Shown: piece after piece, positions 1 to 12,440 of the stretch
Layout of the letters: every line of letters begins with the position of its first letter
Numbering within the stretch: position 1 is the first letter of the stretch
Assembly: GCF_000002425.4 (NCBI RefSeq)
Contig: NC_037273.1
Coordinates: 832,999-896,998 of the forward strand
Origin: Physcomitrium patens
Lineage: Eukaryota; Streptophyta; Bryopsida; Funariales; Funariaceae
Direction: 5' to 3'
DNA: 64,000 bases
Translations under genes and position numbers: made by a program
Notes under the pieces: generated by a model
What the model was told of the DNA's origin: nothing
The model's database searches: none
Seen by the model: only the letters and a program-made list of their open reading frames with translations

Positions 1-1318
1 GGATTATCCAAAGATAATATATATTATGGGAGGACTCAATTTATATCAAGATTTTAGAAAATCCTTTCAAGATATTAAAGGTAGATATAAAGCTCTCTTT
101 GGCTTTTCATCCTTAAATTCATGGGCAAATAAAACAGATGAATCAAGTTCTAGAGTAGTATTTGAGATGTACCATCAATTATCATCAAAATGATTGGAAA
201 AATCTTTTGTCACTAACAGAGTTTGCATATAATAATTCAATAAATTCTTCTATTCAATAAATACCTTTCTTTGGCAATTATGATTATCATCAATAACTTG
301 ATATTTTTGACTTTTTAAAAGTTAATAATCTTGCAACAAAAGATTTGATAAATTATTTGTCAGAACTATATGTAACAATGAAGGCGCAGTTAAAAGAAAT
401 TCAAAAACAAAAAAAGATTAATGCAGATGCTTATCGTAAGAAACAACCAAAATTCAACGTGAGTGATAAGGTATGGCTACTTTTTTGCTATATCAAGACA
501 ACTAGTACTTGTGACAAGTTGGACTATTATAGGCTTGGACCTTTTTTCAATTAGTGAACAAGTCAATCTTGTTGCTTATTGATTAAATCTATTAGAATCT
601 ATGAAGATTTATTTCATATTTTATGTATTTTTTTTAAAGATGTATAAGATAATAAATATCTTGGAGAAAAGAAAAATGCCACCTCCTTCTATAGAAGTGA
701 ATAATAATCAAGAATTCAAGGTAGAAGAAGTTTTAGATTGAAGGCGGCACTAAAATATGTTATTATATCTTATTCATTGGCACAAATATGCTATTAGTGA
801 ATGTACATAGAAGCCAATAAAGAATCTTGCAAATGCAAAAAAGAAAGTTGAGGTTTTTTATTAACAACATGCATTAAAATTAATATAAAGAATAATAAAT
901 CTTTGCTATTAAAGAAACAAGAATTAGAGAAGATAGCATTCTATCTTCTATTCTTATTTGATATTTTTATGCATTTGTAACATTAAGGAGATGGAGAAGC
1001 AACAACCAACAGATTCAACTCAAGAGTTATCACTTACTAACTCATTAAATAGAACATTACAATTGTGACAACCTTCAAGATGATATAATCAAGATGAAAA
1101 TCTTTAAGAACAATATGTCCTTCTTCAAATACATAGTGAGATATAATGCATTTAATATCACAACTTATGAAGAAACTTCCAATATTTGGTGATTTTATTA
1201 GAGATTGAAATAATTTGTGACGGTATTTCAAAAAAATTATTTGAAGGAAGTTATAGGACTTCAAGAATGATTAAATAACAACATGGTCTTTTTGCCCTAG
1301 TATGGTGTACTATCAATG
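1..1318 (+). mobile_element. Decayed chromovirus copy A, left part (integrase to 3' accessory region)
   Basis: Very AT-rich DNA that aligns by eye with the 3' half of the young element at 5697-7000: integrase core and C-terminal region (about 1-620), a chromodomain-like stretch (about 690-850) and the accessory ORF region (about 990-1318). It is an old Ty3/gypsy chromovirus copy, broken in many places. The rest of its 5' side lies beyond the window. It stops at CAATG, where the young element inserted, and resumes at 7699. Confidence 0.85.
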
Positions 1319-1872
1319 TGTCACGGCCATAATCATGTAAGCTAATAATTACATATAGAAATAGGTAGAAGTAAGTAAAAGTAGATAAAAGTAAGTTAAT
1401 TCTATAATATTTAATATAGAAGCTTCCTAGAAACTTCCTAGATGTTGCTTTGACTTCATAGATGTCTTTAATTGACTTTTTGGATTAGAAACGTGGTCAA
1501 CAAGTTGGCCATGTGCCACACATGTTGTTAGCTTGAAGATCAAGCTAACTATGTGGCCCACACGTAGAAAAACTTGCCTTGTAAGTCAAGGCATGTGTCT
1601 TACAAAGTCAACACATATTGGAGGTCCTATAGAACGTTGCCACGTAGCCCCTAGTTAGATAGTATATATAGAGACAAGAGTGAAGGCTTCTTCACTCTTG
1701 TCAACTCCTTTCTTGCTTCTAGTCCAGGTTCAAGAGTCTTTGGTTTCTTGTCTTGTGGCAATAGCCATTCCAGTTTCCTTTTTTAATATACATACTTGTT
1801 TATATTTTGACTTATTATATCGAGATAGCCTTTTTGTGTATATTTTCCCTCATCGAGTCTTTGTCCTTGACA
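1319..1872 (+). repeat. 5' LTR of young chromovirus
   Basis: 554 bp with a TATA-like run (AGTATATATAGAGAC, about 1660-1675). Upstream of it are ACGT-core boxes (about 1490, 1562, 1652), paired GAA/TTC motifs (1419-1437) and a perfect 10-bp hairpin (1527-1549). It matches the copy at 7140-7693 over its full length, with about 1.3 percent difference. Confidence 0.95.
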
Positions 1873-1892
1873 GATTGACAAGAGTACACTTA

Positions 1893-1908
1893 CAATATCA
1901 GAGCTTTG
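1893..1908 (+). other. Putative primer-binding site
   Basis: About 20 bases after the 5' LTR, CAATATCAGAGC resembles the usual plant initiator tRNA-Met primer site (TGGTATCAGAGC), with nine contiguous matching bases. The distance from the LTR is longer than the few bases usually seen. Confidence 0.55.
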
Positions 1909-4900
1909 TTTTTCTTGAGTAAGAGTGGATTACCCCTTTCTCTTGACAAGACATATGCGTATTAGAAGTTTGCGGATTACCCACTTCTAAACTGATATTG
2001 TTCTTAATATCTTCTTTATTATCAAGTCTTTCTTTTCTTTTGCCTTGAGCAGTATCAAACAAATTTTTCTTCTTAGTGTCATTATGGCAGAGCTTGTTGA
2101 AATGAAGAGTACAATGGCACAAATGCAAGAACAAATCAGGGAGTTAATGCTTGCGATGCATCAACTCAATTCACCAACACAGGAAAGAACAAGAATAGCA
2201 GAAAGTGGAGATATAGAGATGATCGGAGCTGCTTCAACATCTACAACAAATCACGTTCCTTCTCCAATTGTACAACACCCTGTAAGTACTAGAGAACCAA
2301 GAATTGCCTTACCCGAGAAATTTGATGGTACGAGATCAAAGTTTCGAGGGTTCATCAATCAAGTACAATTGGCAATTGAACTTCAACCGCAAAGCTATCC
2401 AACTCCCGGATCACAAGTCAGGTTTATTGGCACTCTACTTTCTGGTTCTGCATTATCGTGGTTTTCGTCTTTTCTTGAACAACGAAATCCAATATTGGAT
2501 AATTTGGAAGCTTTTTTGGCGGAGTTTCGATCTATGTATGGTGAACACGATACAACTCGTGTTGCAACAAATAAGATCCAAATTCTGCGACGAGGAAATC
2601 GCTCAGTAACAGTGTATGCTTCACAATTTCGACAACTTACAATTGACATCAAGTGGGATGATGCTGCACTCATCAGTCAATTTCTTTATAGATTGCAATA
2701 TGAAGTAAAGAAATTGATGCTCAACTTACCTGATCCTCAAACTTTGAGTCAAGCAATCGATTTTGCGGTAAAATGTGATAATCGATTTTTCGAATTTCGA
2801 TCCGAAAATCATTCACGGGAACCTCAACGTTATTACTCAATGGCAACATCAACATCTGTGCCAAACGTACATTCGGAAGTACAAGACATTCAAATTGACG
2901 CGGTACGTTTTAAACCCCTAACTAAGCAAGAAAAGATTCGTCGTCGTCAAGAAGGATTATGTTTATATTGCGGAGAACCTAAGCACACTGCTCAACATTG
3001 TCCAAAGAAACGACGTAATTATAAAATGAGGGGTACGGCGGTCAAAGAAGACAACATGTCGGAAAACGGATTCGTCCAGCTACAATAGGGACCGTGCAGC
3101 TGGAACCTTGTACAATTCCTAATGAAGGTCCTATCCTCTCCTCAGAACCCTCTTCTTGTTTTATAATAGACTTATATTTAGGACCTAAGAATTACAAAGC
3201 CTCTGCTTTATTAGATTCGGGAGCCTCAGCATGTTTTTTAGATGAACAATTTGTTAAAAGTCGTAAAATACCTTTTGTACAGAAACCTAAACCAGTACAT
3301 GTAGAAGTCATAGATGGTCGTCCCTTGTCTTCTGGAGATGTCACTCATGAAACTCAGCCTATAAAAGTAACAATAGATGGTCATGATAGCTACATAGCTT
3401 TTAAGATAATTAAATCTCCGTCCAATCCAGTTATTTTAGGTTTATCCTGGCTAGAAAAATATAATCCTCGAATAGATTGGAATTCGCGTAAACTTGACTT
3501 TTCCCAGAGCGTTATTAATAGTTCTACCAACTAAGTAAAAAATTATAACTCTAGTATAGTAAAACTTGTACTGATAGGTGCAAAAGCATTTATACACGCA
3601 GCAAAAGAAGGATCAACTTTTGCTATTTATGCTGCACCTATTTCTGAAAACGTAAAGACTTCAAGTGGCATTCCAAGTCAATATCAGGAGTATCAAGACG
3701 TTTTTGAGAAAAAGAATGCAGATATTCTTCCTGAGCATCGTCCATATGATTGTTCAATCGACCTCAAGGAAGGAACTCAGCCACCATTTGGACCAATTTA
3801 CAGTTTATCGCAAGATGAGATGGCTGAACTCAAGACATATATTGACGAGAATTTAGCGAAGAATTTCATATGCCATTCAAAATCTCCAGCAGGAGCTCCA
3901 ATTCTATTCGTAAAGAAAAAAGATGGATCTTTACGAATGTGTGTTGATTATCGAGGACTCAACAAGATCACAATCAAGAATAGGTATCCATTACCTTTGA
4001 TATCAAGACTCCTTGACCAGTTGAATCAAGCTAAGATCTATACAAAAATAGATCTAAGAGGAGCATATAATCTAGTACGGATCAAAGAAGGAGATGAATG
4101 GAAGACTGCGTTTCGAACCAGGTATGGACATTTCGAATATAATGTCATGCCCTTTGGACTCACGAATGCACCAGCTGCTTTTCAACATCTCATGAATGAT
4201 GTATTTCGTGAATTCTTAGACAATTTTGTCGTCTGCTATCTAGACGATATCCTGATCTATTCTAAGAACGTCGAAGAACATGAAATACATGTTCGTCAAG
4301 TATTACAAAAACTTAGAGATGCAGGATTGTATGCCAAGATGGAAAAGTGTGTATTTCACACTACTCAAGTTGACTTTTTAGGATACATCATTTCAAATGA
4401 TGGTCTCATAATGGATTCTAAGAAAGTCCAAACAATCATGGATTGGAAGATTCCAAGGACAGTAAGAGATGTCCAATGTTTCTTGGGATTTGCCAATTAC
4501 TATCGGATCTTCATCAAAGATTTCTCACGAGTTGTAGCTCCACTTACGTGCTTGACTAGTAAAGATAAATTCCAATGGAATCAAGAAGCGGAAGCAGCAT
4601 TTGAAGCCTTGAAGACATCGTTTGTCTCTGCACCAGTCTTATATCGTGTTGACTTTTCCAAGGCATTTTTTATGGAAACAGATGCATCAGATTTTGCCTT
4701 GGGTGCAGTTTTATCACAAATGGGAACAGATGACAAACTTCATCTGATAGCTTTTCATTCAAGAAAAATCTCAGCAGCCGAGATCAATTATGAGATCCAC
4801 GATAAAGAACTTCTTGCGATCGTGGATTCCTTTCAAGAATGGCGTCATTATCTAGAAGGCGCTTCTAGTCCAGTCACTGTGTATACAGATCACAAGAACC

Positions 4901-6675
4901 TCGAGTATTTCATGTCAGCACGCGTGTTGAATCGTCGTCAAGCTCGTTGGAGTATGTCTTTGTCAAGATTCGAGTTCATTATCACTTATTGGCCAGGAAA
5001 ACAACAAGGTTTGTCTGATGCCCTATCTAGACGTTCTTATTTTGCACCAAAAGAAGGAGATGCAGCTTTTGAGCAACAAAAAACGGTCCTCTTGAAACCG
5101 GAGCAATTTCATCTCCGAGCAATAAAATCAACATTGACTGTTGATTCAACTTTTCTCAAGCAAATCCAGTCCAGTATGTCCTCAGACCCTCTTGTTTATG
5201 ATATCGAGAATAATTCTTCTAAGTCTCATGATCCTTCTAAGTTCGAGTTCAAGAATAATCTATTATATTTTGAAGGACGTCTATATGTTCCAAAAGGAGA
5301 AGCATGTTTACGTGTTCTTCAAGCACGTCATGACTTTCCAGCAGCAGGGCACTTTGGATATAATAAGACTTTGGAACTCATATCAAGAGATTTTTGGTGG
5401 CCACAAATGTGGAAGTCAGTCAAAGACTTTGTACAATCATGTGATATTTGTTCAAGATCAAAAATTCCTCGTCATCGACCTTACGGACTTCTTCAGCCAT
5501 TACCTATACCAGAACAACCATGGTCTTCTGTTTCTATGGATTTCATCACAGATCTTCCAAGCTCAAGATCTTATGATTCTATATTTGTGATAGTAGATCG
5601 TTTCACCAAGATGGCACATTTTGTGTCATGTACAAAATCTATCACAGGTGAAGAAACAACTAAGCTTTTCATTGATAATATCTATCGCTATCATGGATTA
5701 CCTAAAGATATCATATCGGATAGGGGAACTCAATTTGTGTCAAGATTTTGGAGGACCCTTTTCAAGATTTAAAAGTGGACATAAAGCTATCTTCGGCTTT
5801 CCATCCTCAAACTGATGGACAAACAGAGCGCGTAAACCAAGTCTTGGAGCAATATTTAAGGTGTACTATCAACTACCAACAAGATGATTGGACAACCCTT
5901 CTGCCATTGACAGAGTTTGCTTATAATAATACGGTACATTCTTCCACGCAACAAACACCTTTCTTTGTCAATTATGGCTATCATCCACGACTTGATACTT
6001 TTGATTTTTCAAAAGTTGATAATCATGTAGCAGAAGATATGGCAAATCGGTTGTCAGAGTTACATGCAATAATGAAGACGCAATTGAAAGAAGCTCAAGA
6101 ACGACAAAAGATAAACGCAGATCTATATCGTAAGGAGCAACCACAACTCAATGTGGGTGATAAGGTATGGCTACTTCGTTGCAATATCAAGACTACTCGA
6201 CCTTGTGACAAGTTGGACTATCGTAGGCTTGGCCTCTTTTCTGTTTCTGAACAGATCAACCCAGTTGCATATCGGTTACATCTACCGGAGTCAATGAAGA
6301 TCCATCCTGTATTCCACGTGTCTCTTCTTGAACCATATAAGATAGTGGATATACAAGGAAGAAGACAAATGCCACCGCCTCCTATAGAAGTAGATAATAA
6401 TGAAGAATTTGAAGTGGAAGAGATATTAGACTCAAGGCGGCGCTGAAATAAGCTGGAATATCTTGTTCATTGGCACGGATATGATATTAGTGAACGCACA
6501 TGGGAGCCATCTAGGAATCTAGCAAATGCATTAGCTAAAGTCAAAGTTTTTCATCAACGACATCCATCAAAACCAAGATGAAAATCTCTCTTATAAAAGA
6601 GACAAGATTGAGGCAAGATAACATTCAATTTCCTATCCTTGTTTGTAACTTCTTTGCATTTGTGACACTAATTAG

Positions 6676-7098
6676 ATGGAGAGCCAACAACCAGTGGATT
6701 CAACTCAAGAACCTTCGTTTGCTGACTTACCGGACGAGACATTACGATTGTCACAACCTTCAAGACGACGCAATCGAGATGAAGATCTTCAAGAACGACA
6801 TGTTCTTTCTCGAATAGATGGTGAGATACAACTCGTTTGGTATCACGATTTGGGAAGGGACTCTCGATGTTTGGTGATTTTGCTAGAGGTAGGAACAACT
6901 CCTGATGGTGTTCCAAATATTCTATTCGAAGGAAGTTACGAAGGCCTCAACAATGATCAAATAACTGGGTGGTCTTCCCACCCTGGTATGGGACACTACC
7001 AATGGTTGAGAAGCCCTATCAATCATCTTCGAAGAGAACAGAGATCAGAGTATGTGGCGAATACAATTCGTCGCATCATAGATTTCCTCAACATATGA
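6676..7098 (+). CDS. Accessory ORF of the chromovirus, downstream of the chromodomain
   Basis: An uninterrupted frame of about 140 codons between the chromodomain region and the polypurine tract. The first third is charged and Ser/Gln/Glu-rich. The middle looks globular (IQLVWYHDLGRDSRCLVILL) and the end is basic and helical (HLRREQRSEYVANTIRRII). I recognise no family. No zinc knuckle, membrane segment or signal peptide is visible. The same region can be traced in decayed copy A (about 990-1318 plus 7699-7800) and in copy C (about 51,390-51,700), so it is a regular part of this family and not a chance frame. Its role is unknown. Confidence 0.7.
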   Translation: MESQQPVDSTQEPSFADLPDETLRLSQPSRRRNRDEDLQERHVLSRIDGEIQLVWYHDLGRDSRCLVILLEVGTTPDGVPNILFEGSYEGLNNDQITGWSSHPGMGHYQWLRSPINHLRREQRSEYVANTIRRIIDFLNI

Positions 7099-7127
7099 TG
7101 ACCGCTCCTCGTAGAACTCGTCTCTAG

Positions 7128-7139
7128 AAGGGGGGGTAA
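7128..7139 (+). other. Polypurine tract of the young chromovirus
   Basis: AGAAGGGGGGG immediately precedes the 3' LTR, as expected for plus-strand priming in LTR retrotransposons. Confidence 0.8.
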
Positions 7140-7693
7140 TATCACGGCCATAATCATGTAAGCTAATAATTACATATAGAAATAGGTAGAAGTAAGTAAA
7201 AGTAGATAAAAATAAGTTAATTCTATAATATTTAATATAGAAGCTTCCTAGAAACTTCTTAGATGCTGCTTTGACTTCATAGATGTCTTTAATTGACTTT
7301 TTGGATTAGAAACGTGGTCAACAAGTTGGCCATGTGCCACACATGTTGTTAGCTTGAAGATCAAGCTAACTATGTGGCCCACACGTAGAAAAACTTGCCT
7401 TGTAAGTCAAGGCATGTGTCCTACAAAGTCAACACATATTGGAGGTCCTATAGAACGTTGCCACGTAGCCCCTAGTTAGATAGTATATATAGAGACAAGA
7501 GTGAAGGCTTCTTCACTCTTGTCAACTCCTTTCTTGCTTCTAGTCCAGGTTCAAGAGTCTTTGGTTTCTTGTCTTGTGGCAATAGCCATTCCAGTTTCCT
7601 TTTTTAATATACCTACTTGTTTATATTTTGACTTATTATATCGAGATAGCCTTTTTGTGTATATTTTCCCTCATCGAGTCTTTGTCCTTGATA
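7140..7693 (+). repeat. 3' LTR of young chromovirus
   Basis: Same 554-bp length and order as the 5' LTR. It is followed at once by CAATG, the second copy of the target duplication. Confidence 0.95.
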
Positions 7694-7698
7694 CAATG

Positions 7699-8360
7699 GC
7701 TGAAAGGATCTATCAATTATTTTCAAAGAAAACAAAGATTAGAATATGAACAAACATAATTTATTGCATCTTGGATTTTTTCAACATATAATGACAGCTC
7801 TTTTTAGAACTTGTTCCTTAAAGAGGGTGTAACATCATGGATATACATATTTATTGTAATATTTATCTATATGATTAAATAGAAGTAAGTAAAATTAGAT
7901 TTTTTTCATAATATTTTCTAAAAATGCTTCCTAAAAACTTCATAGATATTGCTTTGACTTTACATATGTTTGTAATTGATTAATAGGTTAAAAAATTAAT
8001 TAATAAGTTAATCATATATTGATATCTTGCAAAATAAGGTAACTATGTGGCGTACATATAAAAACTTGCCTTACAAGTAAACATACGTGTCTTGCAAAGT
8101 CAACATGTTTTGAAAATCCTATAGGACATTGCCACATAGTTCCTAATTAAGAATATATATGGAGGTAAGAATGAGGCCTTCTTCACTCTTGTCAATGCCT
8201 TTTTGGTCTTTAGTCTTATTTCAAGTCTTTCTAGTCTTCTTGTCTTAGACAATAGCTATTATAATTTAATATTATATCATCTTTAAGTAATTTTCTAATT
8301 CTTTTGATTGACACAAGTTTGTATTGAGGATTTCTTTCTTTGAACTTCATGTCCTTGATA
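7699..8360 (+). mobile_element. Decayed chromovirus copy A, right part (accessory ORF end and 3' LTR)
   Basis: Immediately after the target duplication the older copy resumes exactly where it left off, matching young-element positions about 7005-7139. It is followed by an old LTR at about 7833-8360 that ends in CCTTGATA. The copy is AT-shifted and heavily decayed, much older than its guest. Confidence 0.85.
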
Positions 8361-9680
8361 GCTTCATGTACAAATGGTTTTTATTAATAAAGATATGATT
8401 TTGTAACATGCTTCTTATGGTAAATACCTCCTTTAATTTTTTTAACAATTATTACTTAAAATCACTTGGATAAACTAACTTAGAGCTTAAGAATATTGCT
8501 TCTTTTTATACACAATTTAGATTAAAAAAATTTAAAAATGACTTTAAATAATTTTTTTATGTAAAATTAAAATAAAAAATAAAAAATAGTATACCATGTC
8601 CACACATATAAATAGAAGGAAAATAAATCATATTTTTTTGTAAGCAATCACTTTATATAACACATGATAAATTATGTTCTAATATGAACAAAAAGCAATA
8701 CAATGAGATTTTTTACATGGAATATTTATAAGAATTTATTTAGAAGATAACATGAATATTTGATCATATGAAGCTTCTGTTTAATATGCTCTTAGTTCTT
8801 TGCTAATATAAGGCACTTAATTGAACATTCATCTTATTAAATTTAAAACTAGTGATGTCTTGATAAGTATTATTTTGCTAAAGACTTAACTTTGATGAGT
8901 TTGCTTAGCTTTGGTTAATTCAAGCAAAGAAAAAAAAGAGAAGTCTGGAATCTATATTGATAAAAAGAAGAGATGGGACAAAATCCACATCAAGACATAG
9001 AAGAGGGAGAAGCGAGCAGAGACAAAGAAGAAAAGGAGAGGAACTATCTATGCCAAGATGAGGAAAAATGAATTTGGATGAGTCAATCACGAGTCTTACG
9101 TGTTATTATAGACATAAAGGTGTGCATATAACAACTTAAGGTGTGTTTATAGCATGAGAGTTTAAAAAAATTCTATAATTTTTAGAATAGAATTTACATT
9201 TTTTTTATAATTAATACTAATATTAAATATTTTATTTGATGTTTTAAAAAATATAATTTTAGTAGAATTTTTTTGTATTATATATATATATATATTTTTA
9301 AGAACAATTAACTAATAATTTAATATCATAGATAAAATAAATAATTTTTATATGCTAAATCAAAATTATACTAAAAATATATATAATTTAATTATTATTT
9401 ATTTTTATTATTTTAGAAAAAAATAATATATATTTTTAAAAATAATATAATTTATATTATTTTTTAAGGATAGAAAAATTATAACTAATACTAACATTAA
9501 TTTTAAATTTTAATTGTATATTTATTGATAAATATACATTTAATTTAAAATTTGTAAAGTATTTGAGTGTCTTTATATGAAAGATAGTATTAATCTTGTT
9601 ACATTGCAATGAACATGACTACAAATAAGCTTCTCAAAGAATTAGTATCTTTAGCTAATTAATAATAGAGAAATAAGACT

Positions 9681-9719
<39 letters not shown>

Positions 9720-11361
9720 TAGTAACTATCATCAAGTAAAAAAGATTAAAGACTTATAAAATATTTTTAAAAATACAAATAAGGCATTGATAAGAATTGA
9801 AGATATCTTTAATCTTGCCTCTCTTTACATACTAGAGAACAAGAATATTATGTAGAAGCTTTATGAGGATTCAAGGCTTATGGAGCAAATCATTAAGTTG
9901 CATGATGATTTTACAATATCTTCTTAAAATTAAGAAACTTTATTTTAAAAGTTTTTGTAGTCAAAAGATTTACAATTTGTTTGGCAGTTTTACAATATTC
10001 TTCTAATAAATAACTTAATGTAATTTAAACAAGGATTTTAATTAATTATATTTTATTTGATTTTAAACAAAGACTTAAAATAGAAAATTTGTCGAATTGA
10101 GCTATTAAATATTAAAAAGTGAATTTTTTAAATTTATATAAAACAATATATATATATTTAAAATAAAAATGATTATAATTATTATTTTAGAATTTTTTTA
10201 ATGTGTTCTTAATTGCACACATTATTTTTTCATATATTTGCAGAACGCTACATTTTCTTATGTTATAAGCAAATAATATAATCAAATAATCAAATTGTCT
10301 TAGAAGAAACCTACACCCTACAAACTATGCAAATAATGATATACTCACTAAATATTCTATTCTAACATTGATGACTTTCTTGCTTATAAATAGTTTTGAT
10401 AAATACATTTGAATTAACAATATGATCCAACTCAAATCATATCTTAATGATATCCTTTTACCAAAAAGTATCTTTATTAGATGCCTTCAATTTGCTTTCT
10501 ATTAGATGTAAACAGACTATTGAAATTGCTTTAATACAACAATCTCTTGCAACCTCCATGAAAGAATTTATTTACATTGTTGTGACCAATATTATATTCA
10601 TAATTTGTCTATTTATAAACTCCTTCAAACTATACACAAAATGAGTCTATCTCTCTACCCTAACCCTAATCATAGCCCTAATTCTATTATTTCTATTATC
10701 ACCATATGTTTAATTTGCCCTTTCTTGTCTATCATTGTAATCTAAGTATCCTTCATACTCATGTGGTATTGATACTTATCCACCTTGTGTTTTTGTATTT
10801 GAACTTCATAAAACCCCACTTCCCAATGTCTCTGTTTTTCAAGCACACTAAAATGCTAGAAACAACCCCATCTTCTCACTGTCAAGTGAAACCCTAGCTT
10901 AAAACCATGATCAGGATATGGAAAAATTAGGGTTTGAGCAGGCAGGGTACAATAGCAGAGGGCTACTCAACTGAGGCATGGAGATGAATCAATACAAAAA
11001 ACAGGGTATTTAATAATCATGAAAGTTTAAAATTTGAAGCAAGTTAAATCAATTTGGAATCCTTGTTTGTAAAATATCCCTGTTGGAGAAAAAATAACAA
11101 TTAAATTAGTCGAGTTGTAGAAATTCTTCCTGTGAACAAAAGTATCATGTACATTGACTGCTGTTATGTATAATACAACGAAAAAAAAAAAAACAAAAAA
11201 AAAAAAATTGAAGCAAAAGTGGTGGTTGAATTCAAAACAAGTGGTTGTCCCAGAATGTCATAATATACTCAAACATTATTTTTGCAAAACTTTGCAACTT
11301 TACAGAAGAGATTTTATCTTTTAAGACAAGATTAGGATAAGGAAGCCAAATAAAAAATAAC

Positions 11362-11404
<43 letters not shown>

Positions 11405-11440
11405 AAACCCACCGAAACAGAAAGAGCTGTTTGCGATGCA
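8361..11440. other. AT-rich intergenic region, no gene seen
   Basis: No open frame with gene-like composition. It holds (TA)n runs near 9278-9296 and 9685-9718, an A-rich run near 11,181-11,208 and an (AAAG)n microsatellite at about 11,365-11,406. Telomere-like CCCTAA or AAACCCTA words occur at 10,657-10,669, 10,889-10,897 and, inverted, 10,927-10,936. These are too few to be a telomere remnant. Base composition rises sharply toward the ARC6 promoter after 11,440. Confidence 0.6.
11365..11406. repeat. (AAAG)n microsatellite
   Basis: About ten tandem GAAA/AAAG units in a row. Confidence 0.9.
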
Positions 11441-12440
11441 ATATCTGCCCGCCCCCCCTGGTTCCCCTAAGTTCCCATCCTCCGTTCCCAGACATTGGAT
11501 TAGCGGCTACGATTGTATCCGATCAACCTTGCAATCCGACGGCCCGAGATGGCGGAGCCAGTCGATTGAATAGGGAGGTTTCTGCGACACAATTCTACGA
11601 GTAGCAGTCTTCTCACTGCTTTCCTTTGTTTGGTGGGCTAGTTATGGGTTCGTTCTCCACAGCCATCGCAAACACTCTTGTTCCATGTTTGCGTCGTTAG
11701 CGAAAGAGACGGAGTGTTCTTCTCAACAGACAAAGCCTCATTATCTAGCAACTGGAACTGCGCAATGGGGTTGTATAGGAATAGAAGGGGCTGAGTGCCA
11801 TGTGCCCAAGATAATGCCAGATCCTCTCACACCCAGTGGGAGGATTGCAGCTTTTCGGTGTGGGCTCTGGCTGCACGCTCCCTACCCTCGTCGTCGACTA
11901 TCACGGGCCCTCCAACCAAATCTCAACTCCTAGCGCCGGGAATCATTCTTCGAGGGAGAAGGACACGCTCATCACTCGCAACTACTACTGGGGGATGTAT
12001 GAAAAAGCGTCACTCGCCGCTGGGATCCACCCAATGTGGGCAGCCTATCGCAGCTGCCTCAGTCTCATCATGCCATGGCCACCCTCACCCAGATGCAGTA
12101 GAAAGTAAAACAAAAAATAAAAAATCTGAAGAATTGGAGTATTGCCTTCGTGCTGCCTAACTTCTGGGTTTTGCGGTTTCCTCGAGTGTGGTTTGGGGCT
12201 TGACAAGATCGAGAGATCAGCAGTCGTTTGATTGCTTCACATGCATTGTCTGATCCAAGGAGGAATGGAGGTGGTTTTGATGTGAGCGGAAGGGAGGCTT
12301 TGGGTGTGTGGGATCAGCGCGGGAGGGAAAAGGATTTGGGAGAACCCGGAGCGTTATGCGTAATAGTCTATGTTTGTAGATTGGTTGTGATGTGTAGGAT
12401 GTAGGATTTGTTGTCGAGTTTGGTGCAAGCATCCATCGAG
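11441..12440 (+). promoter_or_regulatory. GC-richer promoter and 5' leader region of ARC6
   Basis: Composition changes from AT-rich spacer to about even GC from here to the ARC6 start codon. Short overlapping frames occur on both strands, as expected in GC-richer DNA, but none resembles a known protein. I cannot place the transcription start or rule out a leader intron. Confidence 0.4.

Larger units (their letters stand above)
1319..7693 (+). mobile_element. Near-complete Ty3/gypsy chromovirus (LTR retrotransposon)
   Basis: A 6,375-bp element with two 554-bp LTRs (1319-1872 and 7140-7693) flanked by the direct repeat CAATG (1314-1318 and 7694-7698). Parts in order: leader with a tRNA-Met-like primer site (about 1893-1908); gag region (about 2084-3088) with a CCHC zinc knuckle (CLYCGEPKHTAQHC); protease region (about 3094-3534) with LLDSGAS; reverse transcriptase (about 3820-4750) with YLDDIL; RNase H (about 4650-5040) with the IHDKELLAIV motif; integrase with its zinc-binding start (about 5230-6300); chromodomain (about 6400-6580) with VEEILDSR and YLVHWHGY; an extra ORF (6676-7098); and a G-rich polypurine tract (about 7128-7136). 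The two LTRs differ at about 7 of 554 positions, mostly C/T or G/A, so the insertion is young, roughly a million years or less at usual plant rates. It looks nearly whole, with only a few breaks. The family resembles the Tcn1-like chromoviruses described from moss. Confidence 0.95.

Noticed and set aside
10657-10936. Possible interstitial telomere repeats
   Set aside because: Only two tandem CCCTAA units and scattered single AAACCCTA words, far too few for a telomeric block.
11232-11495. Frame with a long Phe/Leu/Ser stretch that looks like a membrane protein
   Set aside because: It is the (AAAG)n microsatellite read on the minus strand.
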